From Volvariella volvacea V23 (taxonomy: Eukaryota > Basidiomycota > Agaricomycetes > Agaricales > Pluteaceae), in NCBI GenBank assembly GCA_000349905.1, contig KB722740.1, positions 1,217,309 to 1,281,308 of the forward strand: a DNA stretch of 64,000 nt. The letters run 5' to 3'. A program made the position numbers and the translations under genes. The notes beneath the pieces were generated by a model, which saw only the letters and a program-made list of their open reading frames with translations, had not been told where the DNA came from and made no database searches. Below, piece after piece: positions 36,121 through 48,177 of the stretch (positions are counted from its first letter, which is position 1; the number at the start of each line of letters is the position of its first letter).

Positions 36121-37150
36121 AGTATTGTAAGGCGTGGTCGGAGTAATTGTTGCTCGACAAGTATTTAATACCTCTTGAAAATGTTGCAATGAGTTTCGTT
36201 ATAATTGGCTTGTGCACAAATATGAACTGTCTGATACTACAGTTTATTAAATCGCCACGGAACTAGGCTGTGGATTATAATCAATAGTACGCCGTAATAA
36301 GCAATATAATGTGAATACTACCTTAATGCTAGCCTAATATTCACAATCGTAAACCCCTTATATAAAATATCAGCGCTAATATTCTATAAGGGATGTTAGC
36401 ATCTGTATCGTTTGCTGACGCCGCCTACGCCAATTCCTTTCGACTCCTAAAATCCTGCCTGTCTATCACATAGCATCTCTTCATCTCCACACACTGCTAT
36501 GAAGAATACTTATGACATCCGAGCGACGTGCAACAGTTTCGTCATGATACATCCATACCTCTTGCCGTCCTAACAACGTTCCCTCACGTCGTCATTCATA
36601 ATAGTGTCTGACTAATGGACCTAGCAAATGCATTTTTCACCAACATTCAGGCAAAAGTGCGCTTGCCGGGCCGTGCCAAAAGAGCAGTAAAGTTGGAAAC
36701 AGTATCCCGGCCATACGACCAGCAGACAACATACATTCGGGAAAAACTACAAACTGTCAAAGTCAGCGCAGCGCCTGATAGAGATCTGGGTCTGGGTGCT
36801 GTTCTTCAAGCCTCAAGCGACGAATGGGTTTCCAACCCCCCTGTCAATCTCATCCGAGGTCGACTCGAAAGAATACACAAAAAAATCCAGTTTTTTTCGC
36901 TTCCATCTACACAGATGTACAGTATATACCTATGACAATAACATATGGACAAAAAAGAGGGATGCGAAACGAAGGAAAGAAAGATAAGAGTGCAGCATAG
37001 GGGCATACTAACCAATCGCATGTATATATAATTATACATCCAGACTCTAAACTCGAGGATCCAGGTCCAGGTCCAACCCCAAACCACGCACACACCGTGC
37101 AACACGCAGCACCAGCAGCACCAAAAAACTCCCCACCCACCCAAACCCGC
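36121..37150. other. AT-rich spacer, no gene seen
   Basis: 36170-36420 is clearly richer in A and T than its neighbours and might be a remnant of an insertion; no terminal repeats were found. 36900-37100 is the 3' flank of acs1. Confidence 0.4.
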
Positions 37151-39544
37151 TCACGCGCTCTCCGCCACCTTCTTCTTGATAACATCCACCACGCCCGGAT
37201 CCGCCAGCGTGCTCAAATCGCCCAGCTGGTCCCCCTCGCCGGCAACCACCTTTCTCATGATCCGGCGCATAATCTTGCCCGAGCGCGTCTTGGGCAGCTC
37301 TGGGACGATGAAGACCTTTTTCGGCGCTGCGAACGGGCCGATGACTTTGCGGACCTGGAGGACGAATTCCTTGACGAGCGCGGCCTCGTTTGCGGGGTCG
37401 TAGGAGAATTCACTGGGGGGAAGGTTAGTACGGAGTTTAGAGAAGGGAAGAGCAGGGAAGGGGGCTTACGGTTTTAGGGTGACGAAGGCGTAGACGGCTT
37501 GGCCTGTTAGTTCGTCTGCTGTGCCGATGACGGCGGTCTCAGCGACGCCCTTGTGTAGGATCAAGGCGGACTCGATTTCCGCTGTTGATAGTCTGTGTCC
37601 TGATACGTTGATGACGTCTGTTCATAAGAGTATAATAGGAGCGATGAGGGACTGTAAAAGCTGCGAGAAAGGAAAGGGGCTTACCGTCAACACGGCCTTT
37701 GATCCAGATATAGCCATGCTCATCGCGCGCAGCACCGTCACCAGTGTAGAAGTAACCAGGATACGGCTACAACCAGCCCATCAACACCCACAAACCACAA
37801 TACCACCCGAAAAAAAGCACACGCACCTGCATATACGTCTCGAGATACCTCTTATGATCGTTATAAATCGTCCTCGCAATCGACGGCCACGGCGTCTTCA
37901 ACACCAACACGCCCTCGACGCCCTCGCCCTTCAACTCCTCCCCGCTGACCGGATCCAAAATCGCCGGCTCAATCCCAAAGAACGGCACCGTCGCCGACCC
38001 GGGCTTGGTCTCGATCGCACCGGGGAAGGGCGTCACGACGATCGAGCCCGTCTCGGTCTGCCAGAAGGTGTCGACGATCGCGCACTGCGTCTTGCCGACG
38101 TGCTCGTTGTACCAGTTCCAGGCCTCGGGGTTGATGGGCTCGCCGACGGAGCCGAGGACGCGGAGCGAGGACAGGTCGTGGTTCTCGACGTGGTGCGAGC
38201 CGAGGCGGCGGAGGAGGCGGATGGCGGTCGGGGCCGAGTAGAACTGGGTGAGTTTGTGCTTTTGGACGGTTTCCCAGTAGCGCGAGGGGGTGGGGTAGAC
38301 GGGCGTGGATTCGAAGACGACGGTGGAGACGCCGTTGGCGAGCGGGCCGTAGACGATGTAGCTGAAGGGGTGTTAAGGGGAGAGAAGGGGTGGGAGGAGG
38401 GAAGGGACGTACGTGTGACCGGTGATCCAGCCGATGTCGGCCATGCAGGCGAATTTGTCATCGGGGTGGACGTCAAAGACGTATTTGACGGTGAGGGCGG
38501 CGCAGAGCAGATATCCTCCTGTGGTGTGGACGACACCCTTGGGTTTTCCGGTTGATCCAGAGGTCTGAGAGCATGGTCAAAAGCAAAGCCTTGGCGGGGG
38601 TTGTATGCGCACTTACATAAAGGATGAACAACGGGTCCTCAGAAGACACTATCTCCGGCGGGCAATAGTTGGGGACCTTCTCGACTTCCTCGTGCCACCA
38701 GTGATCCCTTCCCTCAGTCCACGGAACAGTGTTCCCGGTTCTCTTCAACACAATGACGTGCTCGACAAGTGGACATTCCTTCAACGCAGCATCCGCAATA
38801 GCCTTGGTCGCGATCGTCTTTCCACCTCTCCTTCCCTCGTCCGAAGTGAGCAAGACCCTCGACTTGCAGTCGTTGATGCGATCGCGGAGGGACTCTGCGG
38901 AGAAGCCGGCAAAGATGACGGAATGGATGGCGCCGATGCGCGCGCAGGCGAGGAAGGCGGCGACGGCCTGCCAGGTCATGGGGAGGTAGACGGAGACGGT
39001 GTCGCCCTTTTTGACGCCGTACTGCTTGAGGACGTTGGCGATGCTGCATACTTCGCGGAGGAGCTCGGAGTAGGTCACTTCGCGGCCCTCGCCTGGTTCG
39101 TCGGCTTCGTAAATGATTGCGGTCTGAAGGGGTCAGATGGGGACGGGGCGGAGCAGGGGAGGGGGTACCTTGTCTGGGTGCTTGAAGGCCCAGCGGTCGA
39201 CGCAGTTGTAGGAGGCGTTGAGGCCGCCTTCGGGGAACCAGGCGATGTCGCCGGTCTGGAAACCGCCAGAGCGGACGGTGTGGAATGGACGGTGCCAGTA
39301 GAGGGTCTCCTTGGCGATCTGGGTGGTGCGAGACACGAGGCGGGCTGTATCAGTGCTGGGCGCACATATGGGGCTGATGGATTGATCCTACCTTGGACCA
39401 CCAGGCATCAGATTCGTGGCCGATGGTCTGCGAGTGGGCTTGACGATAGGCGTCGATGTGGGGACCGACGTGGGGTTTCCTTTCGCCGTGTCTCAGACGG
39501 GGGGCAACAGGGTGGATTGGGGAGGAGCCAGGAAGATCAGCCAT
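37151..39544 (-). CDS. acs1: Acetyl-CoA synthetase (AMP-forming)
   Basis: Eight exons (39544-39392, 39318-39169, 39123-38617, 38564-38413, 38361-37827, 37766-37685, 37617-37470, 37412-37151) join in phase to 662 aa, the family's usual length. It turns acetate, ATP and CoA into acetyl-CoA, AMP and pyrophosphate; fungi need it to grow on acetate and ethanol. N-terminal ACS text: [33 protein letters not shown]. Adenylation core: [19 protein letters not shown] (P-loop), WQTETGS, the acetate-pocket stretch [50 protein letters not shown], and [12 protein letters not shown] with the catalytic Lys. There is no mitochondrial presequence, so a cytosolic/nuclear form is likely. No peroxisomal SKL ending; the C-terminus is KKKVAESA. 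It ties acetate use to the neighbouring alcohol dehydrogenase only by proximity. Confidence 0.95.
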
Positions 39545-40720
39545 GGTGGAGGAGGAGAAAGGGTTGGATGCGGGGAAGGGAGCTGGGCTTTTAATAAACA
39601 CAAGACACGGGCACCATATGGAGCTCAGCCATCCCGTGGACCCCACATGCTTGGCATCTCGCCTTTGCCGCCAGATCTAAATTCCAATGTCCTGCCTGCC
39701 CTCCACCGCGACTGCCACCGCGACTCTGCGATACTCCCACCCATGCCCACTTACGTCCTCGCACAAGACGGAGGAAAAGCGGGCTCCCGACGGGCATTAA
39801 TCGGGCGGAAGACAGCACTCTACACTGCACGGAATGCTAATACCACCAGACGGCATCAAGACTCTTGACCTTCCGAATCCTGCCCTTGGTTATCTGGCCT
39901 CGTTGCCAGTATCCCTCTTAGGCGCACTCAACCGATCCCCGTAGCCTCTGACAGCGGCGAAAATTTTGACGACACTCGCTCGCTCTATCTGACCCACATG
40001 GCTGGCGGTGACACCTGCGGACGCTCAGAGAGCACAACCGAGTAGGAGATAGAAGAAACCCCTCTGACATGTGCGGATATTGCCCCCTGGCCCAGCTGTC
40101 TTGCCATCACGTCCCGATAATCAGTCAGCCCCCCAAGCGGACAAGACGCTTGTGCATTTTAGTCAATTCCATGATGCGAGATTTCTCTTTTCCCAGTCAG
40201 ATGCACGCTGGGAACTCCAATGGGGACGAAGCAGGAAGTTGGGGTATTTTTACACGCCAATGGGAGATGTGGTCTTTCGGGTTTGCTATTCGTATGAGCG
40301 CTGTGATCAAACGCAACAATATGATCTGTCTCGTGGACACCACCAAGCGTCTGATGACAGCGAGTGAGCACCCATGGGCCATGGCGCTAGCTACCTCCAA
40401 GCCCAGCGCACAATCCCACAGCCCAATTTCATCTACCCCACACACAGAAACGCAATGCTAAGCCCGTTGGCGCAATCGGCGCATAAACCCTTCTCCCGCC
40501 CATCCCATCGCGGTGATCATCATCATCCCCTTCGGCGCCTTCGGGCGTGGCGCTCTATTCCTGTACTCTGTTCCTGGCCGTGTCACAAACGCGCCGAGTC
40601 ACAATGTGACGCATCACGAGACGCGTGAACTCCACGTGCCTCACAATCTCTGGCCGTGTCTGCCGTGGTGGGGTGTTCAATTGTGCTTATTCATCTTACA
40701 CCTGCACCTTCGTTAACACT
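39545..40720. other. Divergent intergenic region, no gene seen
   Basis: Holds the upstream regions of acs1 and of the DUF2461 gene. Open frames of up to 130 codons look random. Confidence 0.45.
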
Positions 40721-43700
40721 ATGGCCAAAGTTGCAGCAAAGGCGGCGGCGATGCCCAGCAAGAGTGCGCGAACGCAGAGAAACAAGCGGACTAGAGATGA
40801 AGACGAAGCAGGGCCCGCCGAGGTGGTCAACGGCACCAAAGGCAAGAGACCTCGCGCTGCGAAGAAGGGGAGGAAGAAGGTGATCTATGACAGCGATGCC
40901 TTGGATGATTCCGAGGCCGAAGATGAGCCTGAAGACGAATATGAGGCGGGATCGGGCTCGGAGCCAGAGGTCAGCAGGGACGAGGACGAGGAAGATGATG
41001 AGCCTGTCAGGAAGAAGCAGAAGCGTTCGAGCACTGCCAGCGGTGCCGGTGGTGGAAGCAAGTTGAAGAAGTCTGCCCGGGGGAGTGCACCGTCTAAGGC
41101 TAAAAGCAAGACACCCAAATCGAAATCTAAAGCCCGGTCTGGGGCTCAGACTCGGAGGAAGAAGGCTTCAGATTCAGATGAGGACGCCGACGAGGGCAAG
41201 GATAATGAAAGTGACGACAATGACGATGTTGAACTGAAAGAAGGCCAGGAAATAGTTGGCAAAGTCGTGCAGGCGCCTACAACAGGTCGAGGTAAGCTCC
41301 TATCCTTGTGTCAGGCGTTGGCCTACAACCTGTGGTTTACGGCCGCTTGCCTTCTGTCGTCCGTGAGCCTTCAGGCATTTGTGCCAGAAAGCCGTGCAGC
41401 CTTGTGGCCGTGGCCGCAGATAACACTTCAGATTCTGAAGCTATTGCTATAATCCCTTCAAAGCCTGATCTTTAGAGGTCGGCACGGCCACGGCCGCTAC
41501 CAGAAACATTTCATGGCAGGCAGTGGCAGACTGGCATGGGATAATCCATACCTCGAGGTGCTCGCTTGAGATTTACACCCGCGGCTGCCACTTCTCAATG
41601 ACAGTTCACCCTTCCTTTCCTTCTATATCCCATTTCATATCATCTTATACCCTTAAATCCGTCTTCTCCACCCCCACGCTTATCTCTGTGCTGATATACT
41701 GATGCTAACCTTCGCACTCCCATCCATACTTGTCCTCCCATCACTGATATGCCTACTCTCGTGCTCATGATGGTGGTCACGCCTGTGTCGATGGCGATGG
41801 GATGAACATAGTCCCGCCCGGCCAGATCTCCCAAAACACGTTCGACTTTCTCGCAAAGCTCAAAGATCCCAAATGCAACGACCGCGAGTGGTACGTCCAT
41901 ATCCGCATCCGTATCTCCCCTGGCGTAATTCCACCTTCCCCCGACCCTATGCTGCTTCTTTCGCTTCCACCCACTCATACTGTCCCGGTTTTAAATTATT
42001 GAATCCGCATTGCATTGAATTGCATTGGATTGGATTGGACTGAATTGTATCGCGGGATCTACGATGCTAATTCCGTTCCTTTCCCTTCCCTTTCCCCTTT
42101 CTCTCAAATATTGCCATGCCGGGCACGTGTGCCGCGCCATGTTATTCAATATCCCGCCCTCGGGACGTCATAATGATGCGTACATATATACGGCAATTTA
42201 GGTTCAGACTTCACGGTATGTGTGTTTATGGGGTTTATACCGGGTTATCTCTTATGCCAACTTTATCCCGCCGGCTTCACTTATCGGTGCTGATACTGAC
42301 TGACTGACTGACTTGCTTCTCTTTCGTGTTTGCTTCCTTCTCTTTGTTATTGCTTCCTGCGGGGTGGAAACTTGCTTGACACGCTGCATCCGACAACTCC
42401 CCCGCACCACTTGCATCCACCCTCCTCAACATCGGAACTCAACCACAACAAAGAACCAGTCTACAGACTCGCAGAAAAAGAATGGAAAGACTTTATAGAA
42501 GTCTTCACAGATCTGCTCGTAGAAGTAGACCCCCAAGTGCCTCCGTTGCCGCCTAAAGACGTTATTCACAGGATATATCGTGACGTTGGTGTCTCTCCCT
42601 TCTTTCTTGTGCTGCATGGTGTTGACTTGGGAGTTGGGTTTGTAGATTCGGTTTAGCAATGATAAGACGCCGTATAAGACGGGCTTGTCCGCTAGCTTTT
42701 CGAGGAGCGGGAGGAAGGGTATTTTTGCTGGGTGTAAGTCGTTATCTTACCACCATACCCATTCTGTTTTGTTGATATCGTTTGTCGACAGATTTCGTGC
42801 AAGTGTCACATTCTACTCTAATCCGAGGTTTATCACGAACCTTGACGAAATCTTGGGGTTTCAATGCTTTACAGTGCTGGTGAGTTCCTCCTCTGTTGTT
42901 GCTTTGATTATGTCCAGTGGCTTAGTTGTGAGCTTGTGGGGTTTAGTGAAACCCGGAAATGAAAGCATGCTCGCCGCTGGACTCTGGTGTCCCGGTAAAA
43001 ACGAGCTCAGCACAATTCGGTATGTCGATTTCATTCACCACCCCTCTCCCCGCTTGTTTATACATGCTACGGCATGCACGTCTTTCGGATTGAACGCTTA
43101 TCCCCATTTGTTTTACCCCCGCCTCTCCGCAGATCAAACATCCTCGCAACCCACACCGTCTTCGCACGCTGATATCCTCTTCAGAGTTTACAGAGTACTT
43201 TGGAGAGGCCAAGCCGGGTGCGAGAAGGAACATTTTTGGGATGGAGGATGAGTTGAAGGTTGCTCCAAAGGGGATAGCTAAGGATCATCCGTATGTATAC
43301 AACATCCCACTTCCTATATTCCCACTCCCTCCTCTACGAGTAGCCAACCTGATGATGCTGATTTCGTTTGTAGGGATATTGATCTATTGAAGTGTCGTTC
43401 TTTTGCGGTGGTATATCAGTGAGTATTTTGGTCATGCCACTTTATGCGTTCCACCAAAGCGTTTCCTTCCAACTTTGTGCTTACTGCTGTTTTCCCACTC
43501 GCGGATAGCTTCAAAGACGAGCAGGTGCTCGACCCAGCCTTCAAGGAGACACTAGCGGAGGTATTCAAAGTTGCCCAGCCTTTCGTGCATTGGTGAGTAG
43601 ATTTGTGCCCTCCGTTTTGTATTGCTCATAGTTGTGTGCTTGGTTGTGGTTAGTTTGAATGATATGATGACTGTCGCGCCTGCTGGCGATAGCGACTCGG

Positions 43701-43732
43701 ATGGCGACGAAGACGGGGGAGAGGATGATTAG
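40721..43732 (+). CDS. DUF2461-domain protein with microexons and a one-base frame break
   Basis: The N-terminal 190 residues are Lys/Arg- and Asp/Glu-rich, with nuclear-signal-like KKGRKK and RKKQKR; then comes DUF2461 (TIGR02453), function unknown. Exons: 40721-41291, 41812-41890, 42202-42215 (14 nt), 42454-42584, 42646-42733, 42792-42804 (13 nt), 42875-42879 (5 nt), 42947-43019, 43133-43290, 43374-43418, 43509-43592, 43654-43732. Family blocks: VPPGQISQNTFDFLAKLK, REWFRLHEPVYRLAEKEW, IYRDIRFSNDKTPYK, SFSRSGRKGIFAGYFVQVAVKPG, AAGLWCPG, FGMEDELKVAPKGIAKDHPDIDLLK. The micro-exons are needed to give these. Near 43140-43150 the frame slips by one base (IRSNIL to RNPHRLRTLISS); one more C in CCTCGC would restore it, so it may be a sequencing error or a real null allele. 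Ends in an acidic tail GDEDGGEDD. Confidence 0.85.
42296..42313. repeat. TGAC tetranucleotide repeat in an intron
   Basis: About four ACTG/TGAC units inside the long intron (42216-42453) of the DUF2461 gene. Confidence 0.7.
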
Positions 43733-45467
43733 AGGTGGAAAAGGGATCCCGTTTATGCTATCTTGCTGGCTGTTTGCTATCTTAGGGTAGGTCGCTCACT
43801 ATGTTTGTGTGATCTTTGCTCTTCTTCCCCCGTTTTTAAGGGCAACACTAACTCGTCCTCATTGTATAGGGTTGTCATACATGTTTGTTTATTAATAATA
43901 CCTTGGAAATCCATCATGCATAAAAGGTTGCTGCACGTCGGCTCCCGAAGCTTGGAGCCAGACTTGATTCTAGTTGGCCCTTCTGATAGGCTCAGAGAGA
44001 CTCGTCCCATCTACACTCACACTGGCGTTGAAACAGACGAAATTGGGCCTCTAGGACCATGGAAACTTGGCGAAAAGCTACGGCCTTGTGGGAGGTTAGG
44101 CTAGGGGAGGACTTGCAGGCGTGACCAAAATCGCCAAGAGGACGAGAACGGTCAGTAAGGCAAGTTTTTGAGGGCATAAAGCGCGCTTTAGGGCTTGGGG
44201 CGTTTTTTTTCTTTTACTGTTTTTCGAAGTTGATTCCAACTACCCGATCCCAGAATTGGTATCTAATATGCAGTTAAAATGTGACAAAAATAATGCCAGA
44301 ACCACGAAGGCCCTAAATCGCTTTAATTTATGTTTTACAGTTCTTTCACGATTTTTCTTATTTTTTGAAGGCTAGGATCCAAATGGACAAAACACTGGGA
44401 ATGTGCTGAAAGCTAGGTTCAAAATGACCGAATCTGTGGACGAAAGCCCCAAGTTTGGGAGAAGAAGAACGGAAGCGGACTCCTAGTTGGGGATCAGGCC
44501 TTTACCAGAAAAATCCCTGGTCTTATGTCTGTTGTTGTCGATTCATCACCACTATCTCTTGCTCTTATCGACACGGGTGCTTCTACTTAGTGGGAGTTTG
44601 CCACCTTCACACTTGCAGGCTCGGAGCGCTAAGGGAAATTCCTGCCTTTGAAACGCGCTTGTTTCGGTGATCAAAGGTCATTTCTCTCGATCACCCTTAT
44701 TATAGTAAGGGATACTAAATTGCACTCCGGTGATCCAAATATAAAATATTGGCAGAATGCCTCGGGGTTCGGACAGAGGTTGCCAACAGGGCACCACCCC
44801 GACACGATACCCGACCTCAAAGCTATCATGCAACAAGGGCGATTTTCCTAGGATTAGGCACGATAACCACCACAGTAGACACGCCGTTAGCTACGACCAT
44901 GGCAGGACGTATTTATATACCTCTCCTACGTACACTTTCCATACCCACTTTGGGTTGTCTAGTTCTCGTGTATGACTGGACACGGTCTGCCTCCAGCCTG
45001 AGAGCGCCGTAACGGGAATTAAAAAACACCTCGGGGCTTTGATTAATAGTGGTGTGCACAAGACTCCTGCTGACAATACGCCGAACTGAATCCGTCTGCA
45101 GCTTTCCGCTTTTTTTTGGCGTTTCGCTAGCTTTGTTCCCCTCGACCGACCCCCCGATTTCACCATTTCATCATATTCTCATCGTGAACTAGACCAATTT
45201 GGGTAATTCCCCCCTTGGAGGATTAGGGCGTCTTTTTTTCCCTGTCCGGGAGGTCGCCTTTGAGTTGTTACTTGTGGTATATCTGTGGATACACCTTTTT
45301 CGGACTCCCGCCCTCGTTCTTCTGCTCTTCAAGCTCAAGCTATTCTCGCTCGACGCTCGTTTGGAGGAGTTTAGTGCTTTTGTCCTGGCATTTCCGACGA
45401 ATCACGGTTGTTTATACTCGAGATTTAACGCCCACCCGCGGAGAAGAAGTTGCAAACGGCTGCAATC
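43733..45467. other. Intergenic, no gene recognised
   Basis: Around 44370-44430 two imperfect copies of a GCTAGGWTCMAAATGRMC motif occur. No transposon ends were found. Several open frames of 60-150 codons look random. Confidence 0.4.
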
Positions 45468-47364
45468 ATGTCCGATCCTTCTGCGCCGTGTTCTTCTGCG
45501 GACCTCAAGAACGGGGTTGGAGCTACACTTGCTAGTGTGTTTTTGGCCAGTGTGTTTTATGGGGTATGTTGTTTGCAAGTGTGAGTACTTCTCCCTTTGG
45601 TCCGAGTCTCGTCTATTCATTCGTTCTTGCGACTTCGTTGCACCGTAAGGGTGATTTACTTTGTCAAGTACGCTTTATTATGCCATCCTTCACGATTACC
45701 GGTGCCAATGCAGTTGAAGATACCCTAGGGATCTTTTACTTTTGAAGGCTCTGGTGAATGTTCTTCTATATTTCGCGGGCGATACAAGCTTATACTGCTT
45801 TCTCGCGTGTCCGTATTTGGTGGCTGGTTGTAGGTGGTGACTCTCTGGCTCATCAATACTGCTCATGAATGTCTGATATGCATTGGAAGTACGCGCAAGC
45901 CGCCCTGTAACTGGAAGAACTCACGTTTCATTCTATCTAGTTTGGCACTATCTTGTTAAACACTTTGGAGACCTTGACTATTTGACTGGGTTTCACATGT
46001 AAGTCACGCCTTTGGCTCACAATAACCAACCATTTCACCGGGAGCATACTCCAGACCGTTCCCGGTATCAATAATCCTTACAGCAAGTGTTTTCCATTTG
46101 CCGAAACTAGGCTTGATTAACTCCCGCTGCTCTCCGTAGTCAATCGTGTCGACTATTGTTCAAACCTTCCTCGTCTGGAGAATCTGGAAGTGTAAGTCCA
46201 GGCACAATCCGCAACACTCGCTAATGCTTTGTGCTCACGTCATGGTCATTCTGCATTACTCTTCGCCGACCAGTTAGCGCTCGCAGTTGGATTGCGCCCA
46301 TAATACTCGTACCGGCTATCATAGCCCAACCAGGTAAATAAGCTCTACCCCATTCTTCAAGTCTGACCCTGACCCTGCTGTTGATTACCGTTATCATTGG
46401 AACTAGTGTTATCTATTTGTGAGTACCCCATGTTCGTTCGTTGACCCTGAGGGTAGAACGTATACCGGGGTAGGGGCTTTGACCCATATAAAAGTCCGAT
46501 TGACACCTGGAAGGTTGACCTGACGATCCTTTTTTACCCGGCACGCGATGCAGATTATGTTGTACTGTATAGTCGCCCATGGATCCCTAGCAGGTTCCAC
46601 GAACTGGCTGTATGTACTTCTTCGCTTGGGGCATGATAGGCGCGGATGTCGTTCAGAATACTCACGGTTGATTGTACATTTGCGTAGACCGTGTCCAAGG
46701 CCGCCAATAGTATTGCTGCAGGGGTTGACATCATCATTGCTGGTATCATGACCCTCCTTTTACTTATGGGGAGAACCGGAATGAAAAGGTGAGAATCAGT
46801 GTTTATAACGTCTTGCGCTTGGGTATTGATACGACGATTCGCACCTCGGCATGTGGTTTGAAAAATCACGTTCGATAGAACAGACAGGATGATCATTCGC
46901 CTGACGGTCATAACAATCAGCACAGGGACTTGGACGGCGTTCTTCGCTTTGGTCGTAGTTATCTTGGTACGTCGTTTCGCTCTGAAACTATCGGCTAATC
47001 AACCGATCGTGTGTAAATGGCTAATGCTTGCATGTGCTCTTCCGTCCTCCTGACAATTTCAGCTCGTTAGCTACCCAGATATCATGGTCAACGCGGCAAC
47101 GTACTTCCCCTTGTGCTCTCTCTATTGCAACACCATGCTCGCTAATCTTAACTTGCGAAGATACGTAAAGAGGGCGGGTGACGTGCAAAGCACGGCGATA
47201 GGATTGAGCAGGACTGAGGAATTTGTAGCTTGGAATCCTCCGTCCACGCTGGTAAGTTGTGATAGCGACAGTTGTTCTGGGTATATTGACTGAAGACGCT
47301 GTCGAATATTTTTTAGCGGGAACAAAGTGTAGTTGAGGCTCATGAATCAGTACCTTCGCCTTAG
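45468..47364 (+). CDS. DUF6534 multi-pass membrane protein
   Basis: Fourteen exons can be chained in phase to about 297 aa: 45468-45580, 45650-45667, 45720-45753, 45834-45888, 45941-45998, 46055-46064 (10 nt), 46140-46191, 46274-46333, 46407-46418 (12 nt), 46554-46609, 46688-46788, 46879-46966, 47063-47251 and 47317-47364. The start is the family's N-terminus (GATLASVFLASVFYGVCCLQ), then WLINTAHECLICIGIWHYLVKHFG and HIPFPSIVSTIVQTFLVWRIW. The second half is DUF6534: AAGVDIIIAGIMTLLLLMGRTGMKRTDRMI, GTWTAFFALVVVILL, and FPLCSLYCNTMLANLNLRRYV. About seven hydrophobic segments. The function of this Agaricomycete-expanded family is unknown. The smallest exons (10, 12 and 18 nt) rest on phase and on family spacing, so some boundaries may be wrong. 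Confidence 0.82.
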
Positions 47365-48177
47365 ACTCTGTCGATGTGTAATATTATTTTATACCGTCAA
47401 TGGCTTCGTTATTTCTGTATGGGTTGTATTATTATTAGCTAGGATGCCTTAATTCAGGTATTTATGTCTTTTTTACGGTATAAGTATCTATTATATTCTC
47501 TCGCATATGTATTTGGCGTATGTATTTGGCGTATGTATTTGGCGTATGTATTTGGCGTATGTATTTGGCGTGTACGCTTGGTACCTTCAGTATTCTGCAC
47601 AAGGCGCCTGTTGGAATTCGCAAGCTGTCAGATTCATGGGTGTGTTTTTAGGGTGTGGCAATTAAGTTGTAGTTCTTGCCATCCTTTACTTGCTTATGGT
47701 ATTCGTCCAGGATTCTGATTCAGTACTACACTGCTTATAGTCGCATATCAAGAAATTGTGTCGTCTATAGGCCTCCGACTAGTTGCATATAGCGTAAAAA
47801 TCTCCAATTTTAATGGATCCCATATGGCGAAGGAACAACGTCATCTAGCTCACAACCTCACCAGAATCCAATTAAGGTAGGTTGTGGCGTATAGAATATA
47901 TTGGATCTGCGGTGCAACAAATCAAGCCAACTATACGTGTGGGACGGAGCAGTGATAGATTGATTGACGTAAAACGTACTCGGACGAATGTACAAAATAA
48001 GTATAGTAAGGATTTAAAAAAAAGCACTGAGGGAATGGCACGGAAGCGAATGTTTCTTATTGCAAGGAACGACGAGGTAATTAAAATTGGGACGAACTAC
48101 CGATCAATGCTATAAATGACCAGTCAGTACAATGCCTTCTGATTTACGCGGTTCCACTCACTGGTTGTGTCAAGTAA
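47365..48177. other. Spacer with a minisatellite
   Basis: AT-rich DNA between convergent genes. Apart from the 13-bp tandem repeat at 47505-47569 nothing is recognised. Confidence 0.5.
47505..47569. repeat. 13-bp minisatellite, five units
   Basis: Five head-to-tail copies of GTATGTATTTGGC; the first differs by one base. Units at 47505, 47518, 47531, 47544 and 47557. There are no spacers, so it is not a CRISPR array. Confidence 0.9.

Noticed and set aside
37521..39594. Open frames of 330-344 codons on the plus strand (37521-38555 and 38605-39594)
   Set aside because: Antisense to acs1, whose motifs and splice phases are unambiguous.
40071..40461. 130-codon frame upstream of the DUF2461 gene
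   Set aside because: Overlapping frames of similar length in the same stretch and no motifs; likely chance.
47505..47569. Regular repeat that might be a CRISPR array
   Set aside because: The 13-bp units are directly adjacent with no spacers, and the DNA is eukaryotic.
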